From assembly GCA_947455455.1 (NCBI GenBank), contig CANGOE010000028.1:1-33245 (forward strand): a DNA stretch of 33,245 bases, in the 5' to 3' direction. Source of the DNA: Hyphomicrobiales bacterium. GTDB taxonomy: Bacteria; Pseudomonadota; Alphaproteobacteria; Rhizobiales; Beijerinckiaceae. The number at the start of each line of letters is the position of its first letter. Position 1 is the first letter of the stretch. Both the position numbers and the translations under genes were made by a program. Under the pieces are notes generated by a model, which saw only the letters and a program-made list of their open reading frames with translations, did no database searches and was not told the origin of the DNA. This document shows, one piece after another, positions 1 to 8,505 of this stretch.

Positions 1-489
1 GCCGATATTTTCGTGACCGCGACAGGCAATGTCGACGTGCTGACGGTCGATCACATGCGCGCCATGAAGGATCGGGCGATTGTCTGCAACATCGGGCATT
101 TCGATTCCGAAATCCAGATTGCCGGCCTCAAGAACTTCAAGTGGCACAATGTGAAGCCGCAGGTCGACGAAGTGGAATTCTCCGACGGCAAGCGCATCAT
201 CGTGCTGTCGGAAGGCCGTCTGGTGAACCTCGGCAATGCGACGGGTCACCCCTCTTTCGTGATGTCGGCCTCCTTCACCAACCAGACGCTGGCCCAGATC
301 GAATTGTGGACCAAGCAGGGCCAGTACGACAAAAAAGTCTACACCCTGCCCAAGCATCTCGATGAAAAGGTTGCCATGTTGCATCTCGACAAAATCGGCG
401 TGAAGCTGACCACTCTGTCGGACAAACAGGCCGACTATCTCGGCCTGCCGCAACAGGGTCCGTTCAAGCCTGACCATTACCGCTACTGA
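1..489 (+). CDS. ahcY: Adenosylhomocysteinase, C-terminal part (5' end outside window)
   Basis: This enzyme hydrolyses S-adenosylhomocysteine to adenosine and homocysteine with NAD as tightly bound cofactor. It removes the inhibitory product of methyltransferases in the cytosol. The reading frame is open from base 1, so only the last 162 residues are present. They include the Rossmann-domain segment VTATGNVDV, the block [12 protein letters not shown], the block [16 protein letters not shown], and the C-terminal tail ending PDHYRY, which is typical of the family because it reaches into the neighbouring subunit's cofactor site. The gene ends in TGA and is followed by a clear intrinsic terminator, so it is probably transcriptionally separate from divL. 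Identification is firm. Only the catalytic N-terminal half cannot be checked. Confidence 0.97.
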   Translation, partial: ADIFVTATGNVDVLTVDHMRAMKDRAIVCNIGHFDSEIQIAGLKNFKWHNVKPQVDEVEFSDGKRIIVLSEGRLVNLGNATGHPSFVMSASFTNQTLAQIELWTKQGQYDKKVYTLPKHLDEKVAMLHLDKIGVKLTTLSDKQADYLGLPQQGPFKPDHYRY

Positions 490-511
490 GCGGAAACAGA
501 CGATAAAATCC

Positions 512-540
512 AAGGCCCGGTTTATCCGGGCCTTTTCTTT
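512..540 (+). terminator. Intrinsic terminator after ahcY
   Basis: A perfect 9-bp stem (aaggcccgg at 512-520 with ccgggcctt at 526-534) closes a 5-base loop and is followed by a T-rich tract (533-540). It lies 22 bases after the ahcY stop codon. Confidence 0.9.
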
Positions 541-632
541 ATGCAGTGCGGAATTTACGGTAAAACCAGCTGATTCGCGGGGTCGGCGCGGCTTTCGCGC
601 GCCTTGATGTCTGATGACAGATCGGTCTGGAT

Positions 633-3056
633 GTGAAAGATTTATGGTCCATGCTTGAAAGCGGATTGATGATGGTCTGGCCGTCAGCGGGCTGGCCGTT
701 ATTTGTCCCTGTTGTGCTGGTCGCCGTGCTGGCCTGTGGGCTGGCGGTCTATCGCGCATTGAAGGCTCCGCGGGTGCTCAAGGAGATGCAGGAACGCCAC
801 CGGCAGGACATGGCCCGCCTGCTCGAACAGCGCGAACAGGCGCGGATGCTGTTGTCGATCGAGCCTTCCATTATCCTGTGCTGGCGGGATGCCGATCAGC
901 ATATCGAGATCTTTGGCGATGCCGCCGTGGTCGGTGGCCAGTTGTTGCGTGCGCCCGAATTCCATCAATGGTTGCCCAAAACCTCGGCTGACCAGTTACA
1001 GGAGGCCATATCCGCCTTGCGGCAAACGGGTGCGGGTTTTGCGCTCAATCTGGCTGGCCACCATAGCCGTTTCATCGAGGCGCTGGGCCTGCCGGTCCTC
1101 GGACAGGCCGTGGTGCGCTTGCGGAATGTGACGGGCGAGCCACTGGAAATCCGCCGCTTGCAGGAAGAGGCCAGCCAGTTGCGCGCGGACATGGCGCAAT
1201 GGCACGAGACGCTGGATCAATTGCCGGACCCGATCTGGCACCGCAATGACAAAGGCCAACTGGTCTGGGCCAATCGGGCCTATGTGGAAGCGGTCGAAGC
1301 GCCCGATCGCGGTGATGTCGTCAGGCATGGTATCGAGTTTCTGGAAAGTGCGATGCGCGGGGATGCCGCCGATGCCCGTGAACGGCACGCGCCATGGTCG
1401 GCCCGCACCACGGTGATTGCGGCAGGCGAGCAACGGTTTTTCGATGTCACCGAACGGCCGATGCCATTCGGCTCGCTGGGTTTTGCACGGGATGTCTCGA
1501 GCCTCGAAGCGGCGCGGGCGGATTTGCGCCAGCAGCTCGACAGCCAGTTGCGCACGCTCGATCAATTGCCGACGGCAGTGGCGGTGTTTGACCAATCGGC
1601 GCGCTTGGCCTTTTGCAACAGTGCATGGATCAATCTGTGGCATTTTGACCAGAACCTGATCCAGACCAGACCGACCGACGGCGAAATTCTCGACCGTTTG
1701 TTCTCGGAGCGGCAATTGCCCGAACAGGCGGATTACCGCGCCTGGAAAACCCAATGGCTGTCGGCCTATCGGGCGCTCGAAACATCCGAAAAAATCTGGC
1801 ATCTGCCCGATGGACGCAGTCTGCGGGTGGTCATCAATCCCAATCCCAAGGGCGGCGTGACCTATCTGTTCGACGATCTGACCGAAAAGCTGAATCTGGA
1901 AAGCGGCTTCAAGTCGATGATGCGGGTGCAGACCGAAACCGTCGATACGCTGACCGAGGCGGTGGCGGTGTTCGGCACCAATGGCCGGTTGAAACTGTTC
2001 AACCCTGCCTTTTGCGACATGTGGCAGATGCAACCCGACCAATTGGCGGGCGAACCGCATATCGATCGGGTGATCGGCTTGGTGACCTCACTCTATCCCG
2101 ATGAAACAGTCTGGGCGCAAATTCGCGGGCTGGTGACCGGTTTTGATGAAAACCGCAAGGGCTTGACGCTGTCGATGGACCGGCCCGACGGGATGGTGCT
2201 GACCTGCACGGCGGCACCTTTGCCCGATGGCTCGACCCTGTTCACCTTTACCGACATCACCGCAACTGTGAGCGTCGAACGCGCCCTGAAGGAGCGCAAT
2301 GACGCGCTTGAACATGCCGGCCAGCTCCGCGACAATTTCGTGCATCAGGTCTCCTATCAATTGCGTTCGCCACTGACCAATGTGATCGGTTTCACGCAAA
2401 TGCTGGCCGAAGGGCATATCGGCACGCTCAATGCCAAACAGCATGAATATGCCTCGCTGATCATGCATTCTTCCAATGCGGTTCTGGCCATCATCGATGA
2501 TATTCTCGATCTCGCCTCGATCGACACCGGTGATCTGTCGCTCGAATTGGGGGATGTCGATTTGACCGAAGTGATCCGGCGGGCCGCCGAAGGCTTGCAG
2601 GATCGCATCGTCGAGCAAAAACTCACTCTGTCGATCGATGTCGATCCCGATCTCGGCTCGTTCCGTGGCGATGCCCATCGCTTGCGGCAGATTGTGTTCA
2701 ATCTGCTCTCCAATGCCATCGGGTTTTCGCAACCGGGCCAGACCGTCACCCTGCGGGCCTTGCGCAAGGGCGATGATGTGGAACTGCTGATTGCCGATCA
2801 GGGGCGCGGTATCGAGCCGGGCATGATGGATCGGGTGTTCGACCGGTTTGAAAGCCGGACCACCGGTTCGCGCCATCGCGGGGTTGGTTTGGGTCTGTCG
2901 CTGGTGCGCTCCTTCGTGGAACTGCATGGCGGGCATGTCTCGCTGGAATCACGACCCGAACAGGGCACACAAGTCACCTGTACCTTCCCGGTCGCAGGGC
3001 CAGCCGATGCAGGGCAGATGGACCCTCCTGCAGGCGAGAGAGCGAGCCAGCCATGA
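633..3056 (+). CDS. divL: DivL-type PAS sensor kinase (tyrosine in place of the H-box histidine)
   Basis: The protein has 807 residues from a GTG start; ATG at 651 is an alternative start with no clearly better ribosome site. One membrane segment lies at about residues 24-42. It is followed by an N-terminal PAS-like region (about 70-170), three clearer PAS repeats starting near 192, 308 and 437, a dimerisation/H-box helix near 567-590, and a HATPase domain with N box (NLLSNAIGF), G1 (DQGRGIEPG), F box (FDRFES) and G2 (GVGLGLS). At the phospho-acceptor position the H-box reads VSYQLRSPLT, so Tyr575 replaces His. This is the hallmark of Caulobacter DivL (Tyr550), a pseudokinase-like regulator that binds phosphorylated DivK and controls CckA and hence CtrA. 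Length and domain order fit. Placement between ahcY and tsaE also fits what I recall for DivL genes. Its stop overlaps the tsaE-amgK start by 4 bases. Confidence 0.88.
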   Translation: MKDLWSMLESGLMMVWPSAGWPLFVPVVLVAVLACGLAVYRALKAPRVLKEMQERHRQDMARLLEQREQARMLLSIEPSIILCWRDADQHIEIFGDAAVVGGQLLRAPEFHQWLPKTSADQLQEAISALRQTGAGFALNLAGHHSRFIEALGLPVLGQAVVRLRNVTGEPLEIRRLQEEASQLRADMAQWHETLDQLPDPIWHRNDKGQLVWANRAYVEAVEAPDRGDVVRHGIEFLESAMRGDAADARERHAPWSARTTVIAAGEQRFFDVTERPMPFGSLGFARDVSSLEAARADLRQQLDSQLRTLDQLPTAVAVFDQSARLAFCNSAWINLWHFDQNLIQTRPTDGEILDRLFSERQLPEQADYRAWKTQWLSAYRALETSEKIWHLPDGRSLRVVINPNPKGGVTYLFDDLTEKLNLESGFKSMMRVQTETVDTLTEAVAVFGTNGRLKLFNPAFCDMWQMQPDQLAGEPHIDRVIGLVTSLYPDETVWAQIRGLVTGFDENRKGLTLSMDRPDGMVLTCTAAPLPDGSTLFTFTDITATVSVERALKERNDALEHAGQLRDNFVHQVSYQLRSPLTNVIGFTQMLAEGHIGTLNAKQHEYASLIMHSSNAVLAIIDDILDLASIDTGDLSLELGDVDLTEVIRRAAEGLQDRIVEQKLTLSIDVDPDLGSFRGDAHRLRQIVFNLLSNAIGFSQPGQTVTLRALRKGDDVELLIADQGRGIEPGMMDRVFDRFESRTTGSRHRGVGLGLSLVRSFVELHGGHVSLESRPEQGTQVTCTFPVAGPADAGQMDPPAGERASQP

Positions 3057-4609
3057 TCCCGTCATCTTCCCCATCGCTTCCCAATACCGTGTTGCTGGAG
3101 CTCAACGGATTAAGCGCCACCGATGCATTGGCGCGTGATTTGGCCCGCTTGCTGATCCCCGGCGATTTCATCACGCTGGGCGGTGATCTGGGGGCAGGCA
3201 AGACCGCCTTTGCGCGCGCTTTGCTGAGGGTGCTGGCGGATGATCCCGAACTGGAAGTGCCGAGCCCGACTTTCACGCTGATCCAGATGTATGACACGCC
3301 AAGGATGCCGGTGGTCCATGCCGATCTTTACCGGATAAGGGACCAGAGCGAGCTGGAAGAGCTGGGCTGGGAGGAGGCGGGACCGGATTCGCTGTTGCTG
3401 ATCGAATGGCCCGACCGGCTCGGCGACTTTCTGCCTGCCGACCGGCTCGACCTGACCTTCTCGCTGTCGGTCCGCCATCCCGAAGCGCGGCAGGTGGCGA
3501 TGCGCGGCTATGGCCGCTGGGCCGAACGGCTGGAGCGGCATGTGGCAGTCCAGCACTTCCTGCGTCTGCATGGCTGGGGCGAGGCCATCCGTGTGCCGAT
3601 TCAGGGCGATGCTTCCACGCGGGCCTATGAGCGGCTGAAAAAGCCCGACCAGCAGGCCATTCTGATGATTGCCCCGCGCCGACCTGACGGGCCGCCGATC
3701 CGTTGGGGCAAACCCTATTCGGCTTTGGCCAAATTGTCCGAAAGCGTACATGCCTTTGTGGCGGTGGCGCATGGATTGCGGGCGCAAGGCTTGAGCGCAC
3801 CCGACATTCTGGCCGCCGATCTCGAACCCGGTCTGCTGATTGTCGAGGATTTGGGCGGCGAAGGAATAGCCGATCACAGCGGCCCGATTGCCGAGCGCTA
3901 TGGTGTGGCCACCGATCTGCTGGCGCATTTGCATCAACAGGTTTTGCCGCCGCGTCTGCCGGTGGCTGTCGGCAAGGCGCAGAAGGCCGATGACCATGTT
4001 CTGCCTGCCTATGATCCGGATGCGTTGTGTATCGAGGTCGAATTGCTGCTGGATTGGTATCTGCCGCACCATTGCCAGGTGACGCTGGGCGGGGCGAGCC
4101 GCAACCAGTTTCTGGCGCTGTGGCGCGAGGTCCTGACCCCGCTGACCCAACACGGACAGACATGGACCTTGCGGGATTATCATTCGCCCAATCTGCTGTG
4201 GTTGCCGGAGCGCGAGGGGATCAAGCGGATCGGGGTGATCGATTTTCAGGATGCGGTCCTGGGCCACCCTGCCTATGATCTGGTCTCGTTGTTGCAAGAT
4301 GCCCGTTTGCTGGTCTCCGAAGAGTTGGAACTGTCCCTGCTGAGCCGCTATCTCACGGCCCGCAAGGCCCAGGACGAGGCTTTTGACATGGCCGAATTCA
4401 TGGCCGCCTATGCCGCTTTCGGGGCGCAACGGGTGACCAAGATCCTCGGCATTTTCATCCGGCTGGACCGCCGCGACGGCAAGCCGGCCTATTTGCGGCA
4501 TTTGCCGCATCTGGAAGTCTATCTGCGCCGCAATCTGCGGCATCCGTCGTTGCGCGAGCTGGCCCAATGGTACCGGGACATCCTGCCGCAACTGGTCGGG
4601 GGTGCGTGA
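3053..4609 (+). CDS. tsaE-amgK: Fusion of TsaE (tRNA t6A ATPase) and AmgK (MurNAc/GlcNAc kinase)
   Basis: The single frame of 518 residues begins with ATG inside the divL stop (ATGA overlap). Residues about 10-150 are TsaE, the ATPase that supports threonylcarbamoyl transfer to A37 of tRNAs with TsaB/TsaD. Visible signatures are the Walker A GDLGAGKT (Lys50), SPTFTL, HADLYRIRD and IEWPDR. Residues about 175-515 form an aminoglycoside-phosphotransferase-fold kinase. It has LRDYHSPNLLWL, with Asp375 as likely catalytic base and Asn380, and VIDFQDAVLGHPAYDL, with metal-binding Asp397. With murU directly downstream this half is best read as AmgK, the anomeric kinase that makes MurNAc-alpha-1-phosphate in cell-wall recycling, not an antibiotic resistance enzyme. 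The linker shows no stop codon. Such fusions are, to my knowledge, found in several alphaproteobacteria. Confidence 0.88.
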   Translation: MIPSSSPSLPNTVLLELNGLSATDALARDLARLLIPGDFITLGGDLGAGKTAFARALLRVLADDPELEVPSPTFTLIQMYDTPRMPVVHADLYRIRDQSELEELGWEEAGPDSLLLIEWPDRLGDFLPADRLDLTFSLSVRHPEARQVAMRGYGRWAERLERHVAVQHFLRLHGWGEAIRVPIQGDASTRAYERLKKPDQQAILMIAPRRPDGPPIRWGKPYSALAKLSESVHAFVAVAHGLRAQGLSAPDILAADLEPGLLIVEDLGGEGIADHSGPIAERYGVATDLLAHLHQQVLPPRLPVAVGKAQKADDHVLPAYDPDALCIEVELLLDWYLPHHCQVTLGGASRNQFLALWREVLTPLTQHGQTWTLRDYHSPNLLWLPEREGIKRIGVIDFQDAVLGHPAYDLVSLLQDARLLVSEELELSLLSRYLTARKAQDEAFDMAEFMAAYAAFGAQRVTKILGIFIRLDRRDGKPAYLRHLPHLEVYLRRNLRHPSLRELAQWYRDILPQLVGGA

Positions 4610-5325
4610 TGGTGCCGCGCAAGGCCATGGTGCTGGCCGCCGGTCTGGGCACGCGCATGCGGCCTTTGACGCTGACAACACCCAAACCGCTGATCAAGGT
4701 GGCAGGCCGCGCGCTGATCGATTATCTGCTGGAGCCGCTGGCCGAAGCCGGCGTCGAAACCGCCGTGGTCAATATGCACTATCTGGGCGAGCAGATCGAA
4801 GCCCATGTCAGAGATTGTCATGCGCCGCAGGTCATTGTGTCTGACGAGCGCGCGCAATTGCTTGATTCGGGCGGGGGCATCAAAAAGGCTTTGCCGCATC
4901 TGGGATCAGAGCCGTTTTTCGTGCTCAATGCGGACAGTTTCTGGATTGACGGGCCGAAGTCCAATCTGGAGCGGTTGGGCGCGTTCTGGGATCCGCAACA
5001 GATGGATATCCTGCTGTTGCTGGCCAATGGCGCGCAGGCCACAGGCTATGAGGGCATGGGTGATTTTACCATGGCGCAGGATGGCCGCTTGAGCTGGCGG
5101 GTTGAACGGCAGGTTGCGCCGTTCATCTATGCGGGTGTGGCCATCATCAAGCCGGAACTGTTTGCCGACATGCCGGAAGGTGCGTTTTCACTGACGCGGC
5201 TGTTCCGGCAGGCACAGGCCCAAAACCGTCTTTACGGTTTGCGGCTTGACGGAGCCTGGCTCCATGTCGGTACGCCCGAAGGTATTGGATGGGCCGAGGC
5301 CACATTGGAACAGAGCATTTATTAG
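4609..5325 (+). CDS. murU: N-acetylmuramate alpha-1-phosphate uridylyltransferase
   Basis: MurU converts MurNAc-alpha-1-phosphate plus UTP to UDP-MurNAc, the step after AmgK in the peptidoglycan salvage route that bypasses fosfomycin-sensitive MurA. The 238-residue protein has the nucleotidyltransferase signature LAAGLGTRMRPLT at 9-21, then PKPLIKVAG with Lys26, DSGGGIKKAL at 86-95, and NADSFW at 107-112 whose Asp109 should bind metal. I chose ATG 4609, which overlaps the amgK stop (TGATG), over an in-frame start 42 bases upstream, because the protein then begins just before the nucleotide-binding loop as usual in the family. Other sugar-phosphate nucleotidyltransferases share the fold. The adjacent kinase makes MurU the best call. 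Confidence 0.9.
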   Translation: MVPRKAMVLAAGLGTRMRPLTLTTPKPLIKVAGRALIDYLLEPLAEAGVETAVVNMHYLGEQIEAHVRDCHAPQVIVSDERAQLLDSGGGIKKALPHLGSEPFFVLNADSFWIDGPKSNLERLGAFWDPQQMDILLLLANGAQATGYEGMGDFTMAQDGRLSWRVERQVAPFIYAGVAIIKPELFADMPEGAFSLTRLFRQAQAQNRLYGLRLDGAWLHVGTPEGIGWAEATLEQSIY

Positions 5326-5337
5326 GAGGTTTGTCTG
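5324..5337 (+). promoter_or_regulatory. Strong Shine-Dalgarno site and candidate CTG start of addB
   Basis: The sequence aggaggt (5324-5330) overlaps the murU stop codon. The only in-frame addB codon at normal spacing that could initiate is CTG at 5335-5337. The first conventional in-frame start is GTG at 5356, 25 bases after the site. TTG at 5331 is out of frame. Confidence 0.5.
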
Positions 5338-5355
5338 TCCTATTCCCGACCCAGA

Positions 5356-8300
5356 GTGGCAACGATCGCGGCAGGCTCCCCGTTTCTGGAGACGCTGGCC
5401 AATGCCTATTTCGACGGCAGTCTGATTCCCGGATTCGATCCGCAGGCCAATCCCTTGCTGATGCACGAGACCACGATTTTTCTGCCGACCCGCCGCGCGG
5501 CCAAGACCCTGTCGGCATTGTTTGCCGAGCGCGCCAATCCGAAAGCGACGCTGTTGCCGACCATCATTCCCTTGGGGGATGCGGATCGGGCCGAGGACAA
5601 TCTCCTGTTTTCCGGCTTTCACCAGCACAAGGACTTGTCGGGCTTTCTGGCCGAAGCCGATCCGCTGTTCCGGCGCTTGATGCTGGCCCAACTGATCATG
5701 AAATGGACCGTGCAGATCCGCGCGGCTCTGGTGGAAGGCAAGGGGTCCTTGCCGTTCTCCCCTCAGCAATTATCGGCCTTGCGCAACGAGAACCATCAAT
5801 TCATTCCCGCCACCACGCCGCATGATGCGCTGGCTCTGGCCGATGCCTTGGGGCAGTTGATCGATACCCTGTCGATCCATGGCAAAAGCTGGGAGGATCT
5901 GCACAAGGAAATTCCGCAGGAGTTGGACCAGCATTGGCTGATCTCGCGCCATTTCGTGGCGATTGCCGTCGAGCAATGGCCGAACATCTGCAAAGAATTC
6001 AATGTGGTCGATGCGGCCTTCCGCCGCCACACGCTGGTGCTGGCGGAGGCCGAACGGCTCAAACAGCTCCGCCCCGATGCACCCTTTATCGTGGCCGGCT
6101 CCACCGGTTCGATGCCAGCCACAGCCGCCTTGATTGCGGCCATTGCCGGATTGCCCAACGGGGTGGCGGTATTGCCCGGTCTTGATACGCGGCTGGACGA
6201 GGCCTCGTGGTCACTGGTCAGCGACCGGCATGGCGAGGAAGGCCATCCGCAAAATCTGCTGGCGCATTTGCTGGCAACGATCGGGATCAAGAAAGACGAT
6301 GTGGTGTCGTTGGGCACGGTCAGTCCGCCCTTGCAGGCCCGCCAGATTTTGATCTCGGAGGCGATGCGTCCGGTCGGTACCACCCAGGAATGGCGCAACC
6401 GCTCCCTCTATCTGCCCGATGACGCGATTGATCAGGCTTTGCAATCGGTCACTTTGATCGAGGCCGAGGACGAGCGCGAGGAGGCTTTGGCGATTGCCCT
6501 GAGCCTGCGCGAGGTGCTGGAAACCGAGCATAAAACGGCCGGCCTGATCACGCCCGATCGCGGCTTGGCCGAACGTGTCTCGCAGGAATTGGCGCGCTGG
6601 TCGATCAAGGTCGAGGATTCGGCGGGGTTGACGCTGGACCGCTCGCTGGCCGGACGCTTGGTTCGCCTGTTGGTGCAGGCATTGGCGGCACAGTGTTCGG
6701 CGGCCTCTCTGCTGGCTTTGCTCGATCACCCGCTGGTGGTGTTCGGCCGGACTGCCGCAGAATTGGCACCGGTGCGGGCCACGCTCGAGCTCTGCGCCTT
6801 GCGCGGTCTGTCGCCCGCGCATGATCTGGCAGGTTACAAGGCCCGTTTGCAGGCCGGAGCGGGCCGCTATCCCAAACAGCCCGAAAAGCGGATGACAGGC
6901 GAACACCGCGAGCAGGCCATTGCCATGCTGGATCAGATCAGCCGGTTGGCGGCACCGTTCTGGGCGGCATATGAGACGGGTCCGGCCTCGCTGAACCAGA
7001 TGGTGCTGGCGATGGAACCGGTGCTGGCCGGCTTGGTGGGGGGTGACGGCTCAGCCTTCGAGATGTCGGAAGGCAGTCGGGAATGGGTGTCGCTGGTCGA
7101 TGATATCCGCAACAGCGGTGTCGACGGTCTGACGGGATCGCTGGAGGATTTGCCGGGCTATCTGGAAGCCCTGATGGCCGGATGTGTCGTGGTCCGGCAT
7201 GGGCCGACCCATGCGCGCATCCGTATCTGGGGTTTGCTGGAAGCCCGCTTGATGCAGGCCGACCGCGTGGTGCTGGGCGGTTGTGACGAGACAGTCTGGC
7301 CGCCTGCCACGCAGACCGATCCTTTTCTCAGTCGCCCGATTGCGCAGGCGCTTGATCTGCCGAGCCCCGAACGGCGCATCGGCCAGACCGCGCATGATTT
7401 CTGTCAGGGCTTTGGTGCGCCCGATGTGGTGATCACGCGGGCGGCCAAGCGCGGTGGTGATCCGATGGTCCGGTCGCGGTTTCTCCAGCGCTTGATCGCG
7501 GTTTCGGGTGAACAGGCTGTCAGGGATCTGCGCGCGCGCGGGCAGGTCTATCTCGATTGGGCCAGAGCGCTCAACCAGCCGCTGGTCACGCCCGCCCCGA
7601 TCGAACGGCCAGCGCCTGTGCCTCCGCGCGATCTGATGCCGAAGGGCTTTCGCATCACCGATATCGAGACCCTGCGGCGTGATCCCTATGCCCTGTATGC
7701 GCGCGAGATCTTACGGCTTGATCCGCTCGAACCGCTCGACAGGCCGATCAATGCGGCCGATCGCGGCACGGCCATTCATGATGCCTTGGGCGATTACACC
7801 AAAGCCTATCCGCAGACCCCGCCGGCCAATCCGCGCGAGACCCTGCTGGATTTCGGGCGCAAGGCTTTCAGCGGGCTGGCGAGTGCGGCCGAATATGAAA
7901 CCTTCTGGTGGCCGCGTTATTGCCAGACGGTTGACTGGTTTCTGGATTGGGATGCCGGACAGCGTGCCGATGGCAGTGACATCCATGCCGAAATCGACGG
8001 CAAGATGACCGTGCCGCTCGCGGGCGGTGGCGAGGTGTCGTTCAGGGGACGGGCCGACCGGATCGAGCATCATCCCGATGCCAGCTTCAGCGTGATTGAT
8101 TACAAGACCGGCGTGGTCCCGACGGTCAAGCAGGTTCATGCCGGTTTGTCTCCGCAATTGACGTTGACGGCGGCACTGGTCATGCGTGGCGGTTTTGCCG
8201 CCATCAAGGCCAACAGGCCGAACCGGCTCGATTATATCAAGCTCAATATCCGCGAGGGTGGCGATGTCAGATCCAGAACCACCAAAATGGATGCCGAAGC

Positions 8301-8505
8301 AGTCGAGACCCTGATCAACCGGCACTGGGACGGCACCTTGACGCTGATCAATGCGCTGTTCAATCAGGGCGCTGGATTTGGCGCACGGTTGCATCCCAAA
8401 AACAATGCGAGTGTCGGTGATTATGATCACCTGTCACGGGTCAAGGAATGGTCGGTCGGCGGGGATGACGAGGCCGGTGACGATGCCAGCGAGGATCACG
8501 CATGA
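5356..8505 (+). CDS. addB: Double-strand-break repair protein AddB, alphaproteobacterial type
   Basis: AddB is the second nuclease subunit of the AddAB helicase-nuclease, which resects double-strand breaks and loads RecA. From GTG 5356 it has 1049 residues, usual for the type. A start at CTG 5335 would add seven residues and match the strong ribosome site. The N-terminal half is a helicase-like fold without a Walker A lysine loop. The C-terminal RecB-type nuclease spans roughly 763-1000 and includes GRADRIE and VIDYKTG (Asp915, Lys917), then SPQLTL. The cysteines that hold an iron-sulfur cluster in Bacillus AddB are not seen: the segment at the first ligand reads RRDPYALYARE and the C-terminal tail has no cysteine. 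The gene overlaps addA by 4 bases (ATGA), implying translational coupling. Confidence 0.95.
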   Translation: MATIAAGSPFLETLANAYFDGSLIPGFDPQANPLLMHETTIFLPTRRAAKTLSALFAERANPKATLLPTIIPLGDADRAEDNLLFSGFHQHKDLSGFLAEADPLFRRLMLAQLIMKWTVQIRAALVEGKGSLPFSPQQLSALRNENHQFIPATTPHDALALADALGQLIDTLSIHGKSWEDLHKEIPQELDQHWLISRHFVAIAVEQWPNICKEFNVVDAAFRRHTLVLAEAERLKQLRPDAPFIVAGSTGSMPATAALIAAIAGLPNGVAVLPGLDTRLDEASWSLVSDRHGEEGHPQNLLAHLLATIGIKKDDVVSLGTVSPPLQARQILISEAMRPVGTTQEWRNRSLYLPDDAIDQALQSVTLIEAEDEREEALAIALSLREVLETEHKTAGLITPDRGLAERVSQELARWSIKVEDSAGLTLDRSLAGRLVRLLVQALAAQCSAASLLALLDHPLVVFGRTAAELAPVRATLELCALRGLSPAHDLAGYKARLQAGAGRYPKQPEKRMTGEHREQAIAMLDQISRLAAPFWAAYETGPASLNQMVLAMEPVLAGLVGGDGSAFEMSEGSREWVSLVDDIRNSGVDGLTGSLEDLPGYLEALMAGCVVVRHGPTHARIRIWGLLEARLMQADRVVLGGCDETVWPPATQTDPFLSRPIAQALDLPSPERRIGQTAHDFCQGFGAPDVVITRAAKRGGDPMVRSRFLQRLIAVSGEQAVRDLRARGQVYLDWARALNQPLVTPAPIERPAPVPPRDLMPKGFRITDIETLRRDPYALYAREILRLDPLEPLDRPINAADRGTAIHDALGDYTKAYPQTPPANPRETLLDFGRKAFSGLASAAEYETFWWPRYCQTVDWFLDWDAGQRADGSDIHAEIDGKMTVPLAGGGEVSFRGRADRIEHHPDASFSVIDYKTGVVPTVKQVHAGLSPQLTLTAALVMRGGFAAIKANRPNRLDYIKLNIREGGDVRSRTTKMDAEAVETLINRHWDGTLTLINALFNQGAGFGARLHPKNNASVGDYDHLSRVKEWSVGGDDEAGDDASEDHA

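Noticed and set aside
996-2060. Long open frame on the minus strand inside divL
   Set aside because: It lies opposite well-supported coding sequence, has no recognisable family features and reflects GC-rich codon bias.
3560-4609. Aminoglycoside phosphotransferase resistance gene
   Set aside because: The fold is shared, but linkage to murU and the LRDYH form of the catalytic loop point to the cell-wall kinase AmgK.
3110-4681. 523-codon minus-strand open frame opposite tsaE-amgK
   Set aside because: Low-complexity Gln/Arg/His-rich product with no family motif; a shadow of the real gene.
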